Below are positions 35,273 to 48,699 of a stretch of 64,000 nt of DNA, piece after piece (within the stretch, counting starts at the first letter, position 1; every line of letters starts with the position of its first letter). The notes beneath the pieces were generated by a model. That model saw only the letters and a list, made by a program, of their open reading frames with translations. It was not told where the DNA came from and did no database searches. A program made the translations under genes and the position numbers. Source of the stretch: Gloeopeniophorella convolvens (lineage: Eukaryota > Basidiomycota > Agaricomycetes > Russulales); contig WTXD01000007.1 of NCBI GenBank assembly GCA_022496205.1, forward strand, positions 1 through 64,000. The letters run 5' to 3'.

Positions 35273-35469
35273 CGTCGATTCAATTCAAAGTGGCAGCAAC
35301 TTCCTTTTCCGTCTCGGCTCATCGACTCGGACTCATGTTACACGCCGTTTACAGCCGTTTACGCACTGAACCCAAACCTTGACTCGCACCAACACAGTGC
35401 ACGAGGAAAGTCATGTCGACCTTTCACGACGGGGCATAGTGCGTCGCTGCATACTTCGACAGAATCCTG

Positions 35470-36445
35470 ATGCTCACAGACGACCCTAACAGCTCCCGCC
35501 CTCGGAATGAGAAGGTTGCTCAGCTCACCTCGCAGCTCCTCGCGTCATCTGCAACCTCGACGTCCCGTTCAGACCCGGATGACCTTGATGATGAGGAGCT
35601 GTTCGCTGAGCTCGAGGCAGAGATTGAGAACGATGATGGGCCTCATCGGGAACGGGGTCTCAAAGAGCTGCAGCGCGAGTACAGTGGTCTCTGTCGACGC
35701 ATGAGTTTCGACAATTTACGCGTATGCAGGATGGAGCGCCTGAAGCAGATGCGAGAAGACATGCACGGCAAGTACAGTGAAGTCACGGACGAGAAGGAAG
35801 TCATCCGGTCAACTGCGTGAGTTGGAATCGCATCCTTAATGCTCTGATTTGTGGTGCTAATACGACCCCTTGGATAATAGTTCTGAGCCGCTTTGTGTCG
35901 TACACTTCTATCACAGCAATTTCCGCCGGTGTGCAATCATGGACAAGCACCTGGCAGTGCGTGGCGGTCTCATGGCTCAGCCCCACCGTCGAGATTGACT
36001 GTGCGGCTAGGCACTCGCACCGAAATACTTTAGCACGAGGTTCCTGCGCGTGTTCGTAGAACGCGTGCCATTCCTCGTGGATAGGTTGGGCATCAAGGTC
36101 CTACCTTGCGTTATATGCTTCGTGGGAGGTGTGACCAAAGAGAGGTGAGTCCATTCACATTGAGAGCACTCCGTCATACTGAACTGCACGCGCAGAATTG
36201 TTGGCTTTGAGGAGCTTGGGAATGTGGATAGTTTCAGTACTGCTACGCTCGAACTCCGATTGTTGCACATAGGTTCGAAATTCTGGAAATTTCTGTATCC
36301 ATATCCCTCACATATGACACTAGGAGTTGTCCAGAAGGAGTCCCAGCCCGCACCTGTCGTCAAGCACGCCAGGGCTGTGGTGTCCAGTGGGAGTCGGCTG
36401 CGTCAAGAGCGCCGCGATGACGATGACGATGATTTCGATCTTTGA
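35470..36445 (+). CDS. PLP1: phosducin-like thioredoxin-domain protein (PLP1/TXNDC9 type)
   Basis: Co-chaperone that helps CCT fold actin and tubulin. The N-terminal half is helical and charged: DDEELFAELEAEIEND, then LQREMERLKQMREDMHGKYSEV. The thioredoxin fold has EPLCVVHFYHSNFRRCAIMDKHL, LAPKYFSTRFLRVFVERVPFLVDRLGIKVLPCVICFVGG, with no CxxC pair, as in TXNDC9. It ends with RIVGFEELGN and an acidic DDDDDFDL tail. Five introns, all small, keep frame at each join. Length of about 230 residues matches the family. Confidence 0.92.
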
Positions 36446-36496
36446 CATACATGTAATGAGTATGACTACTACATAGCCAGCTGGTCGCCCTCAGCT

Positions 36497-38671
<2,175 letters not shown>

Positions 38672-38968
38672 GGCGTTCAGGGACGTCGACAGCGACCGGA
38701 GCACCCGCGGTGATTACTTGGCTCAGCGACACGGCGCTCACGGTGGGCGCACAATCGAAGCATCTTCGGACCGATACGGCCGACCAGACGCGACGACGAC
38801 GCGTGTATCTGCGCGATCACGTGCGGCAAGATTCGTGAACAAGTCTTTTCGATGTGAGACTCGAAATCGACGAATGACGTCGGCGAGGCGATCCCCGACT
38901 CTGGTTGCAATCCGTCGCACAATGGCTCGTCCATGCTCCTTCGTTTTCAACTGCGGTCATTCTCCTCT

Positions 38969-41142
38969 ATGGTAAAACGCTCTTCCACCAACTCGCCGCC
39001 GCCCTCCAAGAAGCCGCGTCTTCAGCGCCCTTTTGGCATCGGCAAGGTCGCCACCCCCGCCGCTGCCGCTGCCGTGGACGCAGATCCACCGCTGGGAAAG
39101 CTTCTGCGCGCGCTCAAGAATGTACCGAACCCTTCAGGGAAGGGTGACGCCGTCGTATACTGGATGCGAATGGAAGACATGAGGGGTACCGACCACGTTT
39201 TGTAATCCCTCGTTTTCAGCGGAGTCTCACCGATGCCTGCTTTGTAGTCTGCGATAATCGTGCCCTCGCAGAGGCTTCTTCTCAAGCCGCCAGAGACCAG
39301 ATCCCCCTCGTCGTCTTGTTCATCTTGAGTCCTCAAGACTACGTCGCCCATGATAGGAGCTCTCGCAGAATCGACTTCACCCTTCGCAATCTTTCTGCCC
39401 TGAAGGCTCGTTCTCCGCCAAGTTAACCCATTGTTGTCACCCCTAATATCTTGGATTTCTAGTCATCTCTTGCCAGCCTCAATATTCCATTGCACGTCAC
39501 AACTCACACTCCACGGCGGACGCTGCCTGCGTTCCTCGTCTCGTTTCTGCAATCAATACGTGCTGTCCGAGTTTTTGCCAACATCGAATATGAGGTCGAT
39601 GAACTTCGCCGTGATCTGAGTATTTGCAAACTCGCAAAAGAACAGGGAATGGCCCCTCTCTTCGTCCACGACAAGTTGATCGTCGATCCCGGCCTACTTA
39701 GCACAAAGCAGGGCAAGCCTTACACAGTACGTCTCCCTCGATCAACCGATCAATTTTGGACTGCTCCGACAACTAGGGCCGTCAGGTCTATTCTCCATTC
39801 CAACGGCAATGGGTGTCCGTCATCAACGATTGCACCCAAAAATATTTGACAGAAGTACCGCCTCCGAACGAGAACCCGGCGTCAGTGAAGAATCACCCAA
39901 TTCTCGGCACGTTTTTCAACAGCGAGATACCATCTCACGTAGCCGGGTTCGATTGCCCTGACAAAGATGAGATGTCTGTCATCTGGCCCGCAGGAACGGA
40001 TGCTGCTCGAGAAGTACGTATGGTGTGCCCACCGTGCTGTGCTTTGCCTAATCACGCGGACAAGATGCTGCATCGCTTCCTTCACACAAAGTCCAGGGGC
40101 ACGCAATTAGGTCTTGTGAACCCCTTGGAGAAAGGCGCGGAGGTGTCGGACAAAAACAGCAGAGCGTTGAACTATAAGGAGAATAGAGATCGGGCTGACA
40201 GGGACACCACAAGCCGCCTGAGGTAACTGGGAGACCATGGCCATCGGCGAACATCGACCCTGACGCCTTCCCCAGCCCTTATCTCTCTGCAGGAATCATT
40301 TCCGCAAGAGAATGCATCCGCGCTGCGCTTGCACTTTTGGGAGCCGAGAAAGTGCAAGCTAACAGGGACTCAGGCGTAGGGATGTGGATACAGGAGATTG
40401 GTGAGTGCTATTGACCTAGTCTGGAATCTGGTGCAGTACTCATGCACTTCTCAGCTTGGCGCGACTTTTACACGCACGTCCTTGTTGCCTTCCCTCGTGT
40501 CTCAATGGGTCGCCCGTTCCAGGAGAAGTATGCAGATGTACACTGGGAGACGAATCCAGAGCATTTTGAAGCCTGGAGAACGGGACGCACCGGAGTTCCG
40601 ATTGTCGATGCTGCGATTCGGCAAGGCAATACAATGGGTACTGAGATGCTTTTATATCTGTCTCCGCTACATAACTGACGGCACTCTCGGTGGCTAGGAT
40701 GGATGCATAACCGCGTGCGCATGATCGCTGCAATGTATCTCACCAAAGATCTTATGCTCGACTGGCGCCTTGGGGAGAAGGTGTGTCGCCTCCGCGCTTC
40801 TACATCAGCCGAGGTTGATCGCTATTGCAGCACTTCATGCAACAATTCATAGACGGTGATCTCGCCTCGAACAATGGTGGCTGGCAGTGGAGCGCAAGCA
40901 CCGGAACAGATCCCCAGCCATACTTCCGCATCTTCAATCCATACTCCCAGAGCGAGAAGGCAGACCCAAGCGGTGACTATATCCGCACATTTGTGCCGGA
41001 GCTCAGCGGAGTCTTCGGTCCTGAGGTCCATAATCCCCCTTCTAGCCTCGCCGACAAGTTAGGTTACCCGAGGCCGCTAGTGGACCACAAAGAGGCTCGA
41101 AATAGAGCACTGAGGCGCTACAAGACCCCCGGGTCCAAGTAA
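38969..41142 (+). CDS. PHR1: class I CPD photolyase
   Basis: Repairs cyclobutane pyrimidine dimers with blue light, using FAD. The start at 38969 gives [17 protein letters not shown], with a nuclear-signal-like KKPR. The antenna domain has [37 protein letters not shown] and [16 protein letters not shown]. The FAD domain follows: [79 protein letters not shown], and [24 protein letters not shown], ending TPGSK. These last blocks are typical of active CPD photolyase. About seven introns. Nearest alternative is a cryptochrome, but the conserved repair residues and lack of a long tail favour photolyase. Confidence 0.95.
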
Positions 41143-41765
41143 TAGTATCTTAACACCTTCCCGTTCGCGTACATCAATGATTTGCGAATAAAGCCAGAGT
41201 CTGCTCATCGTCCGTGGGTGCTCTGCTACTACGATGACCAGACCGTCGAAACGAAATGATATACCCCCGTACCAGTGAGTACATAGCCTCGACCAGGGTC
41301 GCGCTGGAAACGGGGACTCTACAACGGACTACAGTAGGGACCTTATAAGTTGCCTGCTGGCCAATGCTGAACAATGTGTCCCCGGAGATGCGTCACTAGG
41401 AGCCCTTCATGGGCGTGGCCAACCCTTCTAAGAACACGGCGACACGCGGAAGGTGCGTTGTTGTGTATATAAGAGCGGTTAGTGTATGCCGTGCATAGAA
41501 AAAGTGACCCGGCGAGACGTCTGTCTTAACAGAGACAAAGTTGCAATATGGCTGAGCGCTGAGCGAAGGAAGTCGGCCCGGAACACCCGAAGTCCGTCAC
41601 GTGCGCGCACCCTTGCAGGCATAAGACTAAACCCGATATGGAACAAGGGGGATGCTCGATGTGTTCGCGCTCTTCGACGAGCAGACCAGGGTAGATATAA
41701 GGATGCCCACGTTGACACACAGGTGCACTCCACAATCCCCACAGGACACCCCGCCCGCCACAACT
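41143..41765. other. intergenic region with two TATA boxes
   Basis: Contains a strong TATA box at about 41466-41472 (gtgtatataagag) and a second at about 41692-41699 (gatataagg). The second lies 70 bases before the start of the small FSLFGQ protein gene. A 96-residue ORF (41486-41776) follows the first box but has no recognisable features. Confidence 0.5.
41692..41699 (+). promoter_or_regulatory. TATA box of the small FSLFGQ gene copy A
   Basis: The word gatataag lies about 70 bases upstream of the ATG at 41766 and is followed by a CA/CC-rich leader, as expected for a short, strongly induced gene. Confidence 0.5.
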
Positions 41766-41984
41766 ATGCCCTCTAACGCGTCCTCGTTCTCCCTTTTCCC
41801 TACGTCCACCGCGACACCCTGCGCGTTCTCCCTGTTTGGCCAGAACCCACGTGACACCCATAACACCTACGAGGACCTGGGCAATATCCTCCGCCCCTCG
41901 AACGGGCATCCTCTCAGGAGGACCAGGAGCGCCGGTAGCCGCTCCTTACGGAGAACTTGAAGCGGGTTTTTGGCCTCCTATGAA
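41766..41984 (+). CDS. small FSLFGQ-motif protein, copy A (frame broken near the 3' end)
   Basis: Family not recognised. As read, the ORF is 64 residues and ends at 41960. It contains SSFSLF at residue 6, then AFSLFGQNPRDTH at 20, YEDLGNILRPSN at 35, and a basic part. Copy B on the minus strand at 50.6 kb has the same blocks in the same order. Copy B ends in IKRLFGWF. In copy A a matching LKRVFGLL with stop at 41982-41984 lies in the next frame, just past the first stop. One missing base between about 41900 and 41950 would join them, matching the deletion errors seen elsewhere in this window. A TATA box 70 bp upstream supports expression. The protein has no signal peptide, membrane span or cysteine pattern. 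Confidence 0.6.
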
Positions 41985-42662
41985 CACGTTGTCCGGTACT
42001 CCCGCTACAAGAGTGATGGTACACCACCGGTCTTCCGCAATCACCTAGCGCATGCATCATACCCACATTGATATAACCCATCAACTTGCAAGCGCCATAC
42101 GGCACCCCCTGAATACCCACATGCGGAGGATCTCAATCCGCCGTAAATCTCGCCGCGTAGCGAGTGGGCACGCCACCCCAAAACCTGAACCAACCATTCC
42201 ATGGACATTTACCTGCATACATCACGGAACGATAACCATCATTATGCGTCACGGCCTGCATTTCCTTCTAAATAGGCATCATGTCATACCGGTCCTTTAT
42301 GTGTCTCAAACTCGTTAGCATCCTCTCTATGAGCGCTATTTCCTATATCACGTATTAATAGGGTTAATTCTGCTGTATCACTACACCCTCGAAGCGCGCA
42401 ACTGCTGTAATAACATCTTCACTCGATTGATTGTGCATTTGTGGTCCCCCAGTATTTCGCTCCAATTCAGGATGCAAGAACCGGCAGGTGTCGGGGCTCG
42501 CTCGAGTTACCCGTCTACCAGCGCCACGCAGGCTTGTCTCTTGTCACCGATTCAGGTGGAAAGGCACCCACAGGAACCAGTTACATGTTGTTATGAATCA
42601 AAGAGACGGGTACAACGCCACCCGAACAACGACAGATAGTACAATGCTGGGAACGACGTGAA
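41985..42662. other. intergenic region
   Basis: Between the small protein gene and the convergent chitinase gene. Relatively AT-rich near 42290-42400, as for 3' UTRs. Short ORFs only; no gene recognised. Confidence 0.45.
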
Positions 42663-44265
42663 TCAAAGCCCTAGGCCTTGCCGCAGCGTGCCCACGAGCT
42701 CCCATTGGTCCGTGTCACCGTGCAAGTCGAACATGTTGACGCCGAGAAGTCCATGTTGCTTCGCGAACTCCGCTTTAAGGCCGAGGCTCTGGACGTCGTC
42801 GTACGTGATGACCTGATTCCCGGCCCCGGACAGCAGGAACGGGGTGCTCGAGCATGCGTCCCATTGGCGTGTGAACCCGCCACAGCCGGTGTAGACACCG
42901 GGCCCGTTGGGATCCTTGCAGAGGAGGCCCTGGCGCACGAGTTCTCGGAACTGCACCTGTCCGCTGTCCTCGCCATCGTCGGTAACTGCGTGCACGACGG
43001 GGCCGGGCGCATAAGCGCCACCGTCGCGCTGGCGCAGACGCGTGGCACTCGAATGAGAAATGTAACCATAGGAGGGAACCCCAAGGACGAGTTGGCTCAG
43101 GGCAAAGCCAGCTGCGGTCCACGCTTTGATCGCAGCGTCCGCGCTGGCAACCGGCTGGGTAGAGTTGCGACAGGCATCATTAAGCGGCGCGTTCGGGCCA
43201 GGATTCGCAGAAGCTGGGGTGGGCACGTGTTAGGGAGGATCCGGAAAGTAAAGTGCGCGCGAACCCACCTCCCCACACGTCGTAGTTCATGATGAGGACC
43301 CAATCAAGTACGCTCGCGAAGGCCCGGACGTCGTACATGGGCTCCCCATTGTTGCCAGCAAACGGCTCGGTTTGTACGGCAGCAGTGATTCGCGCCGTGG
43401 GTGGAAGCGAGGCACGTAACTGCTTCAGGAATTCGAGGAAGTTCGCAGTGTCCCCAGAGTCGACGTAGTTCTGAGGGTGCCCCTGTTGACTGGGGTATTC
43501 CCAGTCAATGTCGATGCCATCAAGGTCGTACTGTTGGTAGGTAGCCACAATGTTGTTGACAAACGTCTGGCGGCTGACTTCATTCATGACGGCAGGCGAG
43601 AACCACCTAGTAGACGTGGGTATATCAGCACGGTGGACTCTGCAGTTCACTCGCACGCACTTGCTACCATCCCAGCCTCCAATACTCAGTTTGACCTTTT
43701 TTCCTTGACTGTGGGCGAGGGGTACGAGCCGCGCCAAGATCTCAGGAGCAGAGTCGGACCCATCCCAGTCAAGCGCAAAGTTCTGATCTGGTACAGCGAA
43801 AGCAAAGTCGATCCAGTCGAAGAGCGAGAGGTCGATATTTTCTGGAGGGAACGCATCGGCGACCCAACTTGGATAGTAGGCCATCATTAAAGGGGCCGTG
43901 GGCGTGTTCGTGGAGGAATGCGTTGCATTGGGTCCAATGACCGACCCAGATGGTGATGAGGCCGGGCCAAGGCCAGTCGACCCTAAGGCTGAATCATGCG
44001 TAGGGGGGATAGGCGAAGGGCCCTGGGGCAGGAAAAGAATCGGAGTTCCCGGGGAGGGCGAGGGCCCCTGCGCACCAAGGGGAGCACTCGCTGCAGAGTT
44101 GGCGGCTTGGGGGACTCCGGTGATACTCTCAGATTCGCTGTAGGTAAAAGTGCGGGGCGAGCGGTTGCTGTCCGAGGGAGAGACCAGTGGGAAAGAGAGA
44201 CAAGGGTATGCGAGCGCTAGCAGGGAGAGGAGAGCGAGAAAACACGAGACACGGGAGCAGGACAT
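42663..44265 (-). CDS. secreted GH18 chitinase
   Basis: Hydrolyses chitin by the retaining, substrate-assisted mechanism. The N-terminus is a signal peptide (CFLALLSLLALAYPCLSF), followed by a Ser/Pro-rich linker of about 100 residues. The GH18 barrel has MMAYYPSW, FDWIDFAFAV, KVKLSIGGWDGSKWFS (after removing an intron at about 43610-43665), the catalytic DGIDIDWEYP, ITAAVQTEPF, VLIMNYDVWGG, LVLGVPSYGY, and a last strand GLLGVNMFDLHGDTD. An intron near 43206-43268 separates VWGG from ASANPGPNAPLND. Ends at 42663. Fungal relatives serve in wall remodelling, autolysis or nutrition; which applies here is not shown. Confidence 0.93.
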
Positions 44266-45979
44266 GTGGAGAGAAGATCAAATGGAGATGAAGCAGGAAA
44301 AGGCAAGGCGGGGGAACACCACCTGGGTGACCTACTGCGGGGAAGAAGGTGAAGCTAGCTCGGGAGGACAATGCGGGACTGCGACCAGATTGTAAACGCC
44401 GATGTCGATCCAGACCAGGGAAGCCACATACGCGTGTACTTCTGCCAGTCGATATAGAAAGAGACCAGACGTAACCGGATGGCAGTGCCCACTGCACTCC
44501 ATTGTTCTAGACACATCGGGCTTCCCCGATCCCTCACGACATTGATTCCGAGTCGCGATTCCCTCTGCCGGTTGTATGACCAACTTTTGTCAGCCTAAAC
44601 CGGCTTGGTGACGAGAGACACTTTGCACCGAGGTAACCAGATTGCGGTTGTAAGAAAGAAGTGCGAGCTTACGGAATACCATGGCCAAAAGTCGTAATCA
44701 ATGGGACATCCCCGTAGCCCAGAACCTGTCGCGTTGACACCCCTCAAACCCTGGACATTCAAAGGTTCCGAGGTGGTGCATAGCGGGCTAGGATCGCAGG
44801 GTGCACGCCCGACCAACAGCATGCATCCACGGGTGAGTGTAGGGTGGCATGAGAGCCCACCAACGCGCCGAATAACGATTGATGACAGAGAAGCGAGGCA
44901 ATGCAGGCGCTGCACCGGCACGCCACAAGTCCAGCCAAGATAAGCAAGAGAGTGTACCGATGAGATGAGAGGGATGACAGTCTATGACAGTCCATCTGGG
45001 ATCATGGCTCCATAGTGCCAAGGCGCGAGATAAGCGACAGACGGCCATATGGTGATTCGCTGTGAGTACCCCAAGCCTTCCCGGCGAAGGCTGTTGGGAT
45101 AGAGCAAGAGGGTCCCGCCCGGTGATGCTCCCGACCATTAGAATGACACGACCAGCAAGGGCGATACATGATGCATGATGCATGACACGGCGATCCCGCG
45201 CAGACTTCCGAGTGCGACCCGAGCAGTGACTAGTGATACGTGATACACCTGCTGCGTAACTTGAATGAGCGAGTGCATCGCTGAAAAGCGGGCGATGGCC
45301 GCAAATGTGCCGTGAGCCGGGGACGGGAAAGAACACGGACGGGGGAGAATTGGCCGGTGATTTGACGCGTGTGGAGTCGATGTTCCGCGGAGAGAGAAAA
45401 GCCAAAAAAACTACATTAGGAAAAGCAAGCCACGCGAGATGCATCGATGAGCGCTTTGGTGACTCGCGTGGGGACCGGGACCAGGAAAGAGGCGGGGAGG
45501 GCGCTTCTCGTCGCGGTTCGTTGCTAAAGCCAGCGCGCCCTGTCGGGGCTGTGACTCGTTTCATCTTTGCAGCCGCGTAGATAGTCAGCGCCTTCAATAT
45601 CTTAGCTGTAGGGCAGGGTGGGTAGAATGGTGGGCCGCTGGGGGTCGGTGAGATGGAGGTGGGAGGGAAGGCCGAAAGCAGACAGATTGCGTCCTGGAAG
45701 GCATTGAACAAATGCCACAGGAAGATGATCATCGAGAAGCTGAAAGGGAGTTGTTCTCGTCCAGCGAAGAAGTGCGAGGATGCCATTCGGAAACAACGGC
45801 GGAATCTTGTGATCTAGATCCGCAGCAGGCGCCCGCCATATCATTCTTACCGATTTGGGCAGAACCAAAGCCTCCGTGGCGTGCTCTCCAACCACCGCTG
45901 CCCATTCTTCCTCTCCCTATAAATCCTCCGGCCAACATGCCCCGACACGCTCCCTCACAGCCCACTCTAATCCTAACAT
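44266..45979. other. 1.7-kb gene-poor region
   Basis: No gene recognised. A 332-residue minus-strand ORF spans 44788-45786 but lacks domain signals and reads like chance coding. A short tandem of palindromic atgcat words (about 45168-45185) is the only visible local repeat. Near 45918 the word cctataaatcc looks like a TATA box for the ORF that follows. Confidence 0.5.
45914..45924 (+). promoter_or_regulatory. TATA-like box
   Basis: The word ccctataaatc, about 55-60 bases before the possible proline-rich coding region, resembles a TATA box. It supports transcription at this place even though the reading frame is uncertain. Confidence 0.35.
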
Positions 45980-46627
45980 ATGGCTTTTGCAATCCGCTCC
46001 TCATCTCCTCCTCCCCGCATGCCTTCGCCTCAGCTCCTCCCGACCCCGCTGCCCTCTCCCCCACCTCTCCGCCGCCAGCAATCCCGCCAACGGCTCAACG
46101 CTTCCTCCCAAGCAAAGCCCCCATCCCCTACAACCAAACCTACTACCCCGACCGTGCCATCCTCTCACGCGAAGCTTCACTCCCCCAAAGCTTGTTCGCA
46201 TCCTCCGTTGAACATCAATCTGTGGCTGGACGGTGATGATTTCGGCACCAGAAGGGAACAGATCTTTGCTCTACCAACACCTTGCCCCACTACTCGAGAG
46301 AGCTTAGCCGAGCGTGCAAAGAGCCAACGTCCCCTCGCGTGTCTCGCGCTTCCTGCACACCCTCGCTCGCGCACTCGCTCGCGATCGCCGCCCCCCAGTC
46401 CCGGCCGGCCTGGCACTCCGCCGCCTGTTCCACCTATCCCTACGCAATTCCTTGGCGAAGTCCCCGCCAAGCCAGCCCTTCGGCCGCAATCTGCAAGTCA
46501 CCTCATCCCTGTCGGTGACTTCCTGAACTTGCCACCTCCCGACTCCTGTGCTTCATCATTGAGGAAGGCCAAGTCGATCGAAGCTGTGACGTACATGCGC
46601 TTCGTCGCTGTCCACAGCGGCCGCTAG
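45980..46627 (+). CDS. doubtful proline/serine-rich protein
   Basis: Open for 215 residues, with strong Pro, Ser and Arg bias (SSPPPRMPSPQLLP, SPPPSPGRPGTPPPVPP). The last part reads more like protein (IPVGDFLNLPPPDS, LRKAKSIEAVTYMRFVAV). Two other frames on the same strand are also open over much of the region, one from an ATG at about 45938 with IPYNQTYYPDRAILSREAS. With one-base errors known nearby, the true protein may switch frame. A TATA-like box lies upstream and an AT-rich tail follows 46680. No family is recognised. Kept at low confidence. Confidence 0.35.
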   Translation: MAFAIRSSSPPPRMPSPQLLPTPLPSPPPLRRQQSRQRLNASSQAKPPSPTTKPTTPTVPSSHAKLHSPKACSHPPLNINLWLDGDDFGTRREQIFALPTPCPTTRESLAERAKSQRPLACLALPAHPRSRTRSRSPPPSPGRPGTPPPVPPIPTQFLGEVPAKPALRPQSASHLIPVGDFLNLPPPDSCASSLRKAKSIEAVTYMRFVAVHSGR

Positions 46628-48699
46628 GGATACGCGACGAACCGCATAGCGAAGCCAAATCACTTGCTACACGGCAGCCAATCTCTGTAGCTATTACATT
46701 CCCTTTGATTCACACCAGACCCATCGTGTAGTGCTCACTCTCACTCTTTATATTATTGTATGCTCTGTGTCGGACAACATCACTTCCCCTCATTACTCAC
46801 TGTACTCTCAGATAATCACTCGAACGTATATCGACTCCTCGCATCGCACTCTATCCTGTGCTCTTACTTAGTCATTACTCCCCATTCGTTATCCTTGTTT
46901 AATATTAGCAGTCACACATGATATTAGCATCATGCTTCTCGTCCTGGCGCGTAAGTCACCGAAGATGTCGATCGGCTCGCCTGCACGAGCTCATGAAAAG
47001 GGCTGATGGTGAGCGCATTGGCTCACCTTCACGTGGACCTGTCTCCCTCAGTAACTGTGGGGCGGAGATAGGCATGCAGAGAGGCATAAGGTTCATCGAT
47101 TCATCCTGTGGGTTCTATGTCCCCCGGGCATAGGCGGTACATACTGGAAGGCCGATCGCGAGAAGCGTTGTGTGGTCGCCGCTGAGCATGATTGCGCCTG
47201 AGCGCACCTGACTCCGTCATCGCAATCGTCAGATTTACAAGGTCCGACCGAAGGCTTCGGAGCCTCAAGGCCTCAACGTTTAACGCCGCCATCATGGACA
47301 AACATCCAAGCTGTGTGGCCCCTCCGAGGCCGGCCAGCTGTGGGCGAAGCGCGCGTTTCTCGGATCGTTCTTACGCAACGCGGTCACAGTTTCTTCCGAA
47401 GGCCTGCGCCGCAGGCAGCTTCCACGCCAGCACCAGTGGAGCAGCCTGCTAGAGCTGCATGGGTATGGCGGCGCCTGTGCGGAACCCAGGACCGAAGTAT
47501 CGATCGGTGGCGCAGGCCCGCGCATCGACGATTGCAGGTTCGATCTGGATTGACACGGTGCCATAGGGTGCCATGTGGCGGGTAGCACGGAGGCAGAACC
47601 TGGTTGAAGCATCGTAACGTCGCGGAAGGTCGCGGATGACACATGTCCAGCGCCACCGCCCCCGCGGGGCTTGTGGCGGGCTGCGGTCACTCGGCGAGAA
47701 CTTTGATGAACTCCTCGATGACGGTGGCGTCGAACATGCACCGGTACCGCGCCCTACCGCGCCAGGACATTACTGTATAGCATCGCGCTTGTCGGATGCA
47801 AGGTAAATTGGCTTTACGAGAGTCGGGGAGAGCACCGACACACCTGAGGATGGTTGGCTTCTGATCAGGAACTTCCACAATCCCTTGATGCAAGCTCTGT
47901 AAGCGATACGATTAAATGCAGTTGAACGCTCCACTGGTACTGAATCCAGGACGCTGACCAGTGATAGAGCGAGATACAGGACTGCTGATACCAGACGCGC
48001 ATGTGCAAGCGACTTTGTATCCCCGGTTATTTATTTCTGGGTGTTATTTGCTTTTGAGTATCTGGTGTGGACTGTTTGTTGCATAGAGGCTCCCGGGGTT
48101 AGCGCCGGCTGACCCTGCCAGGTATCGTGCCGTGGACGGCGGAGCGCACGGTAGCGCGTGTAGCGACGGCAACTTTTCTTGTACATTGTCCGAGGAGCAG
48201 GCTGGCGGCGGTGGCAGCGCTCGTCGGCGCAATGTCAGCGGTGAAGTGGGGCCTCTAGCATCGGACCAGTTAATTGGACACGCGCAGCCGCCCGACAGTG
48301 ACAAAGGCGATGGGTCATGGCCCTCCTCGACTCCGCCGCGAGTCAGGAGCTGTGTATTCAGCAATGGATAGTAGTAAGCGTAGGTAGGGGGTCATGCGCA
48401 CGTGACACTTCGTGTAATAGCAAGGCGCGGACGTAGCAGGCGATACATGATGGGGGTGGATGGTATGGAGAACGCACGCGATGAGTTTGCAATAAACACA
48501 TTTTGACAGCAAGTCGACAACAAGAAGAGAGTAAGGATACAGACTAAAACAGCCATGCAAATGCAGAGATGCGTCAGCTAGTGCTACAATGGTGTACATT
48601 GCGAACATGAAGGTCCGTACCGGATACGCTATATTGGGTGGTCCAGGTAATGGTAATGAGTTCATGCAGGTCCGTCCGATTCTGCCTCGAGAGGGACTC
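46628..48699. other. 2-kb gene-poor region
   Basis: The first 300 bases are T/C/A-rich, like a 3' UTR (tattattgtatgctctgtg). Beyond 46900 only short ORFs on both strands are seen, up to 149 residues, without family features. No tRNA, transposon or repeat array was recognised. The segment 48050-48690 is the probable 3' UTR of the WTAP-like gene. Confidence 0.5.

Noticed and set aside
44788..45786. 332-residue ORF on the minus strand
   Set aside because: Longest unexplained ORF, but no family motif, no clear promoter or splice signals and biased composition; plus-strand frames are open too.
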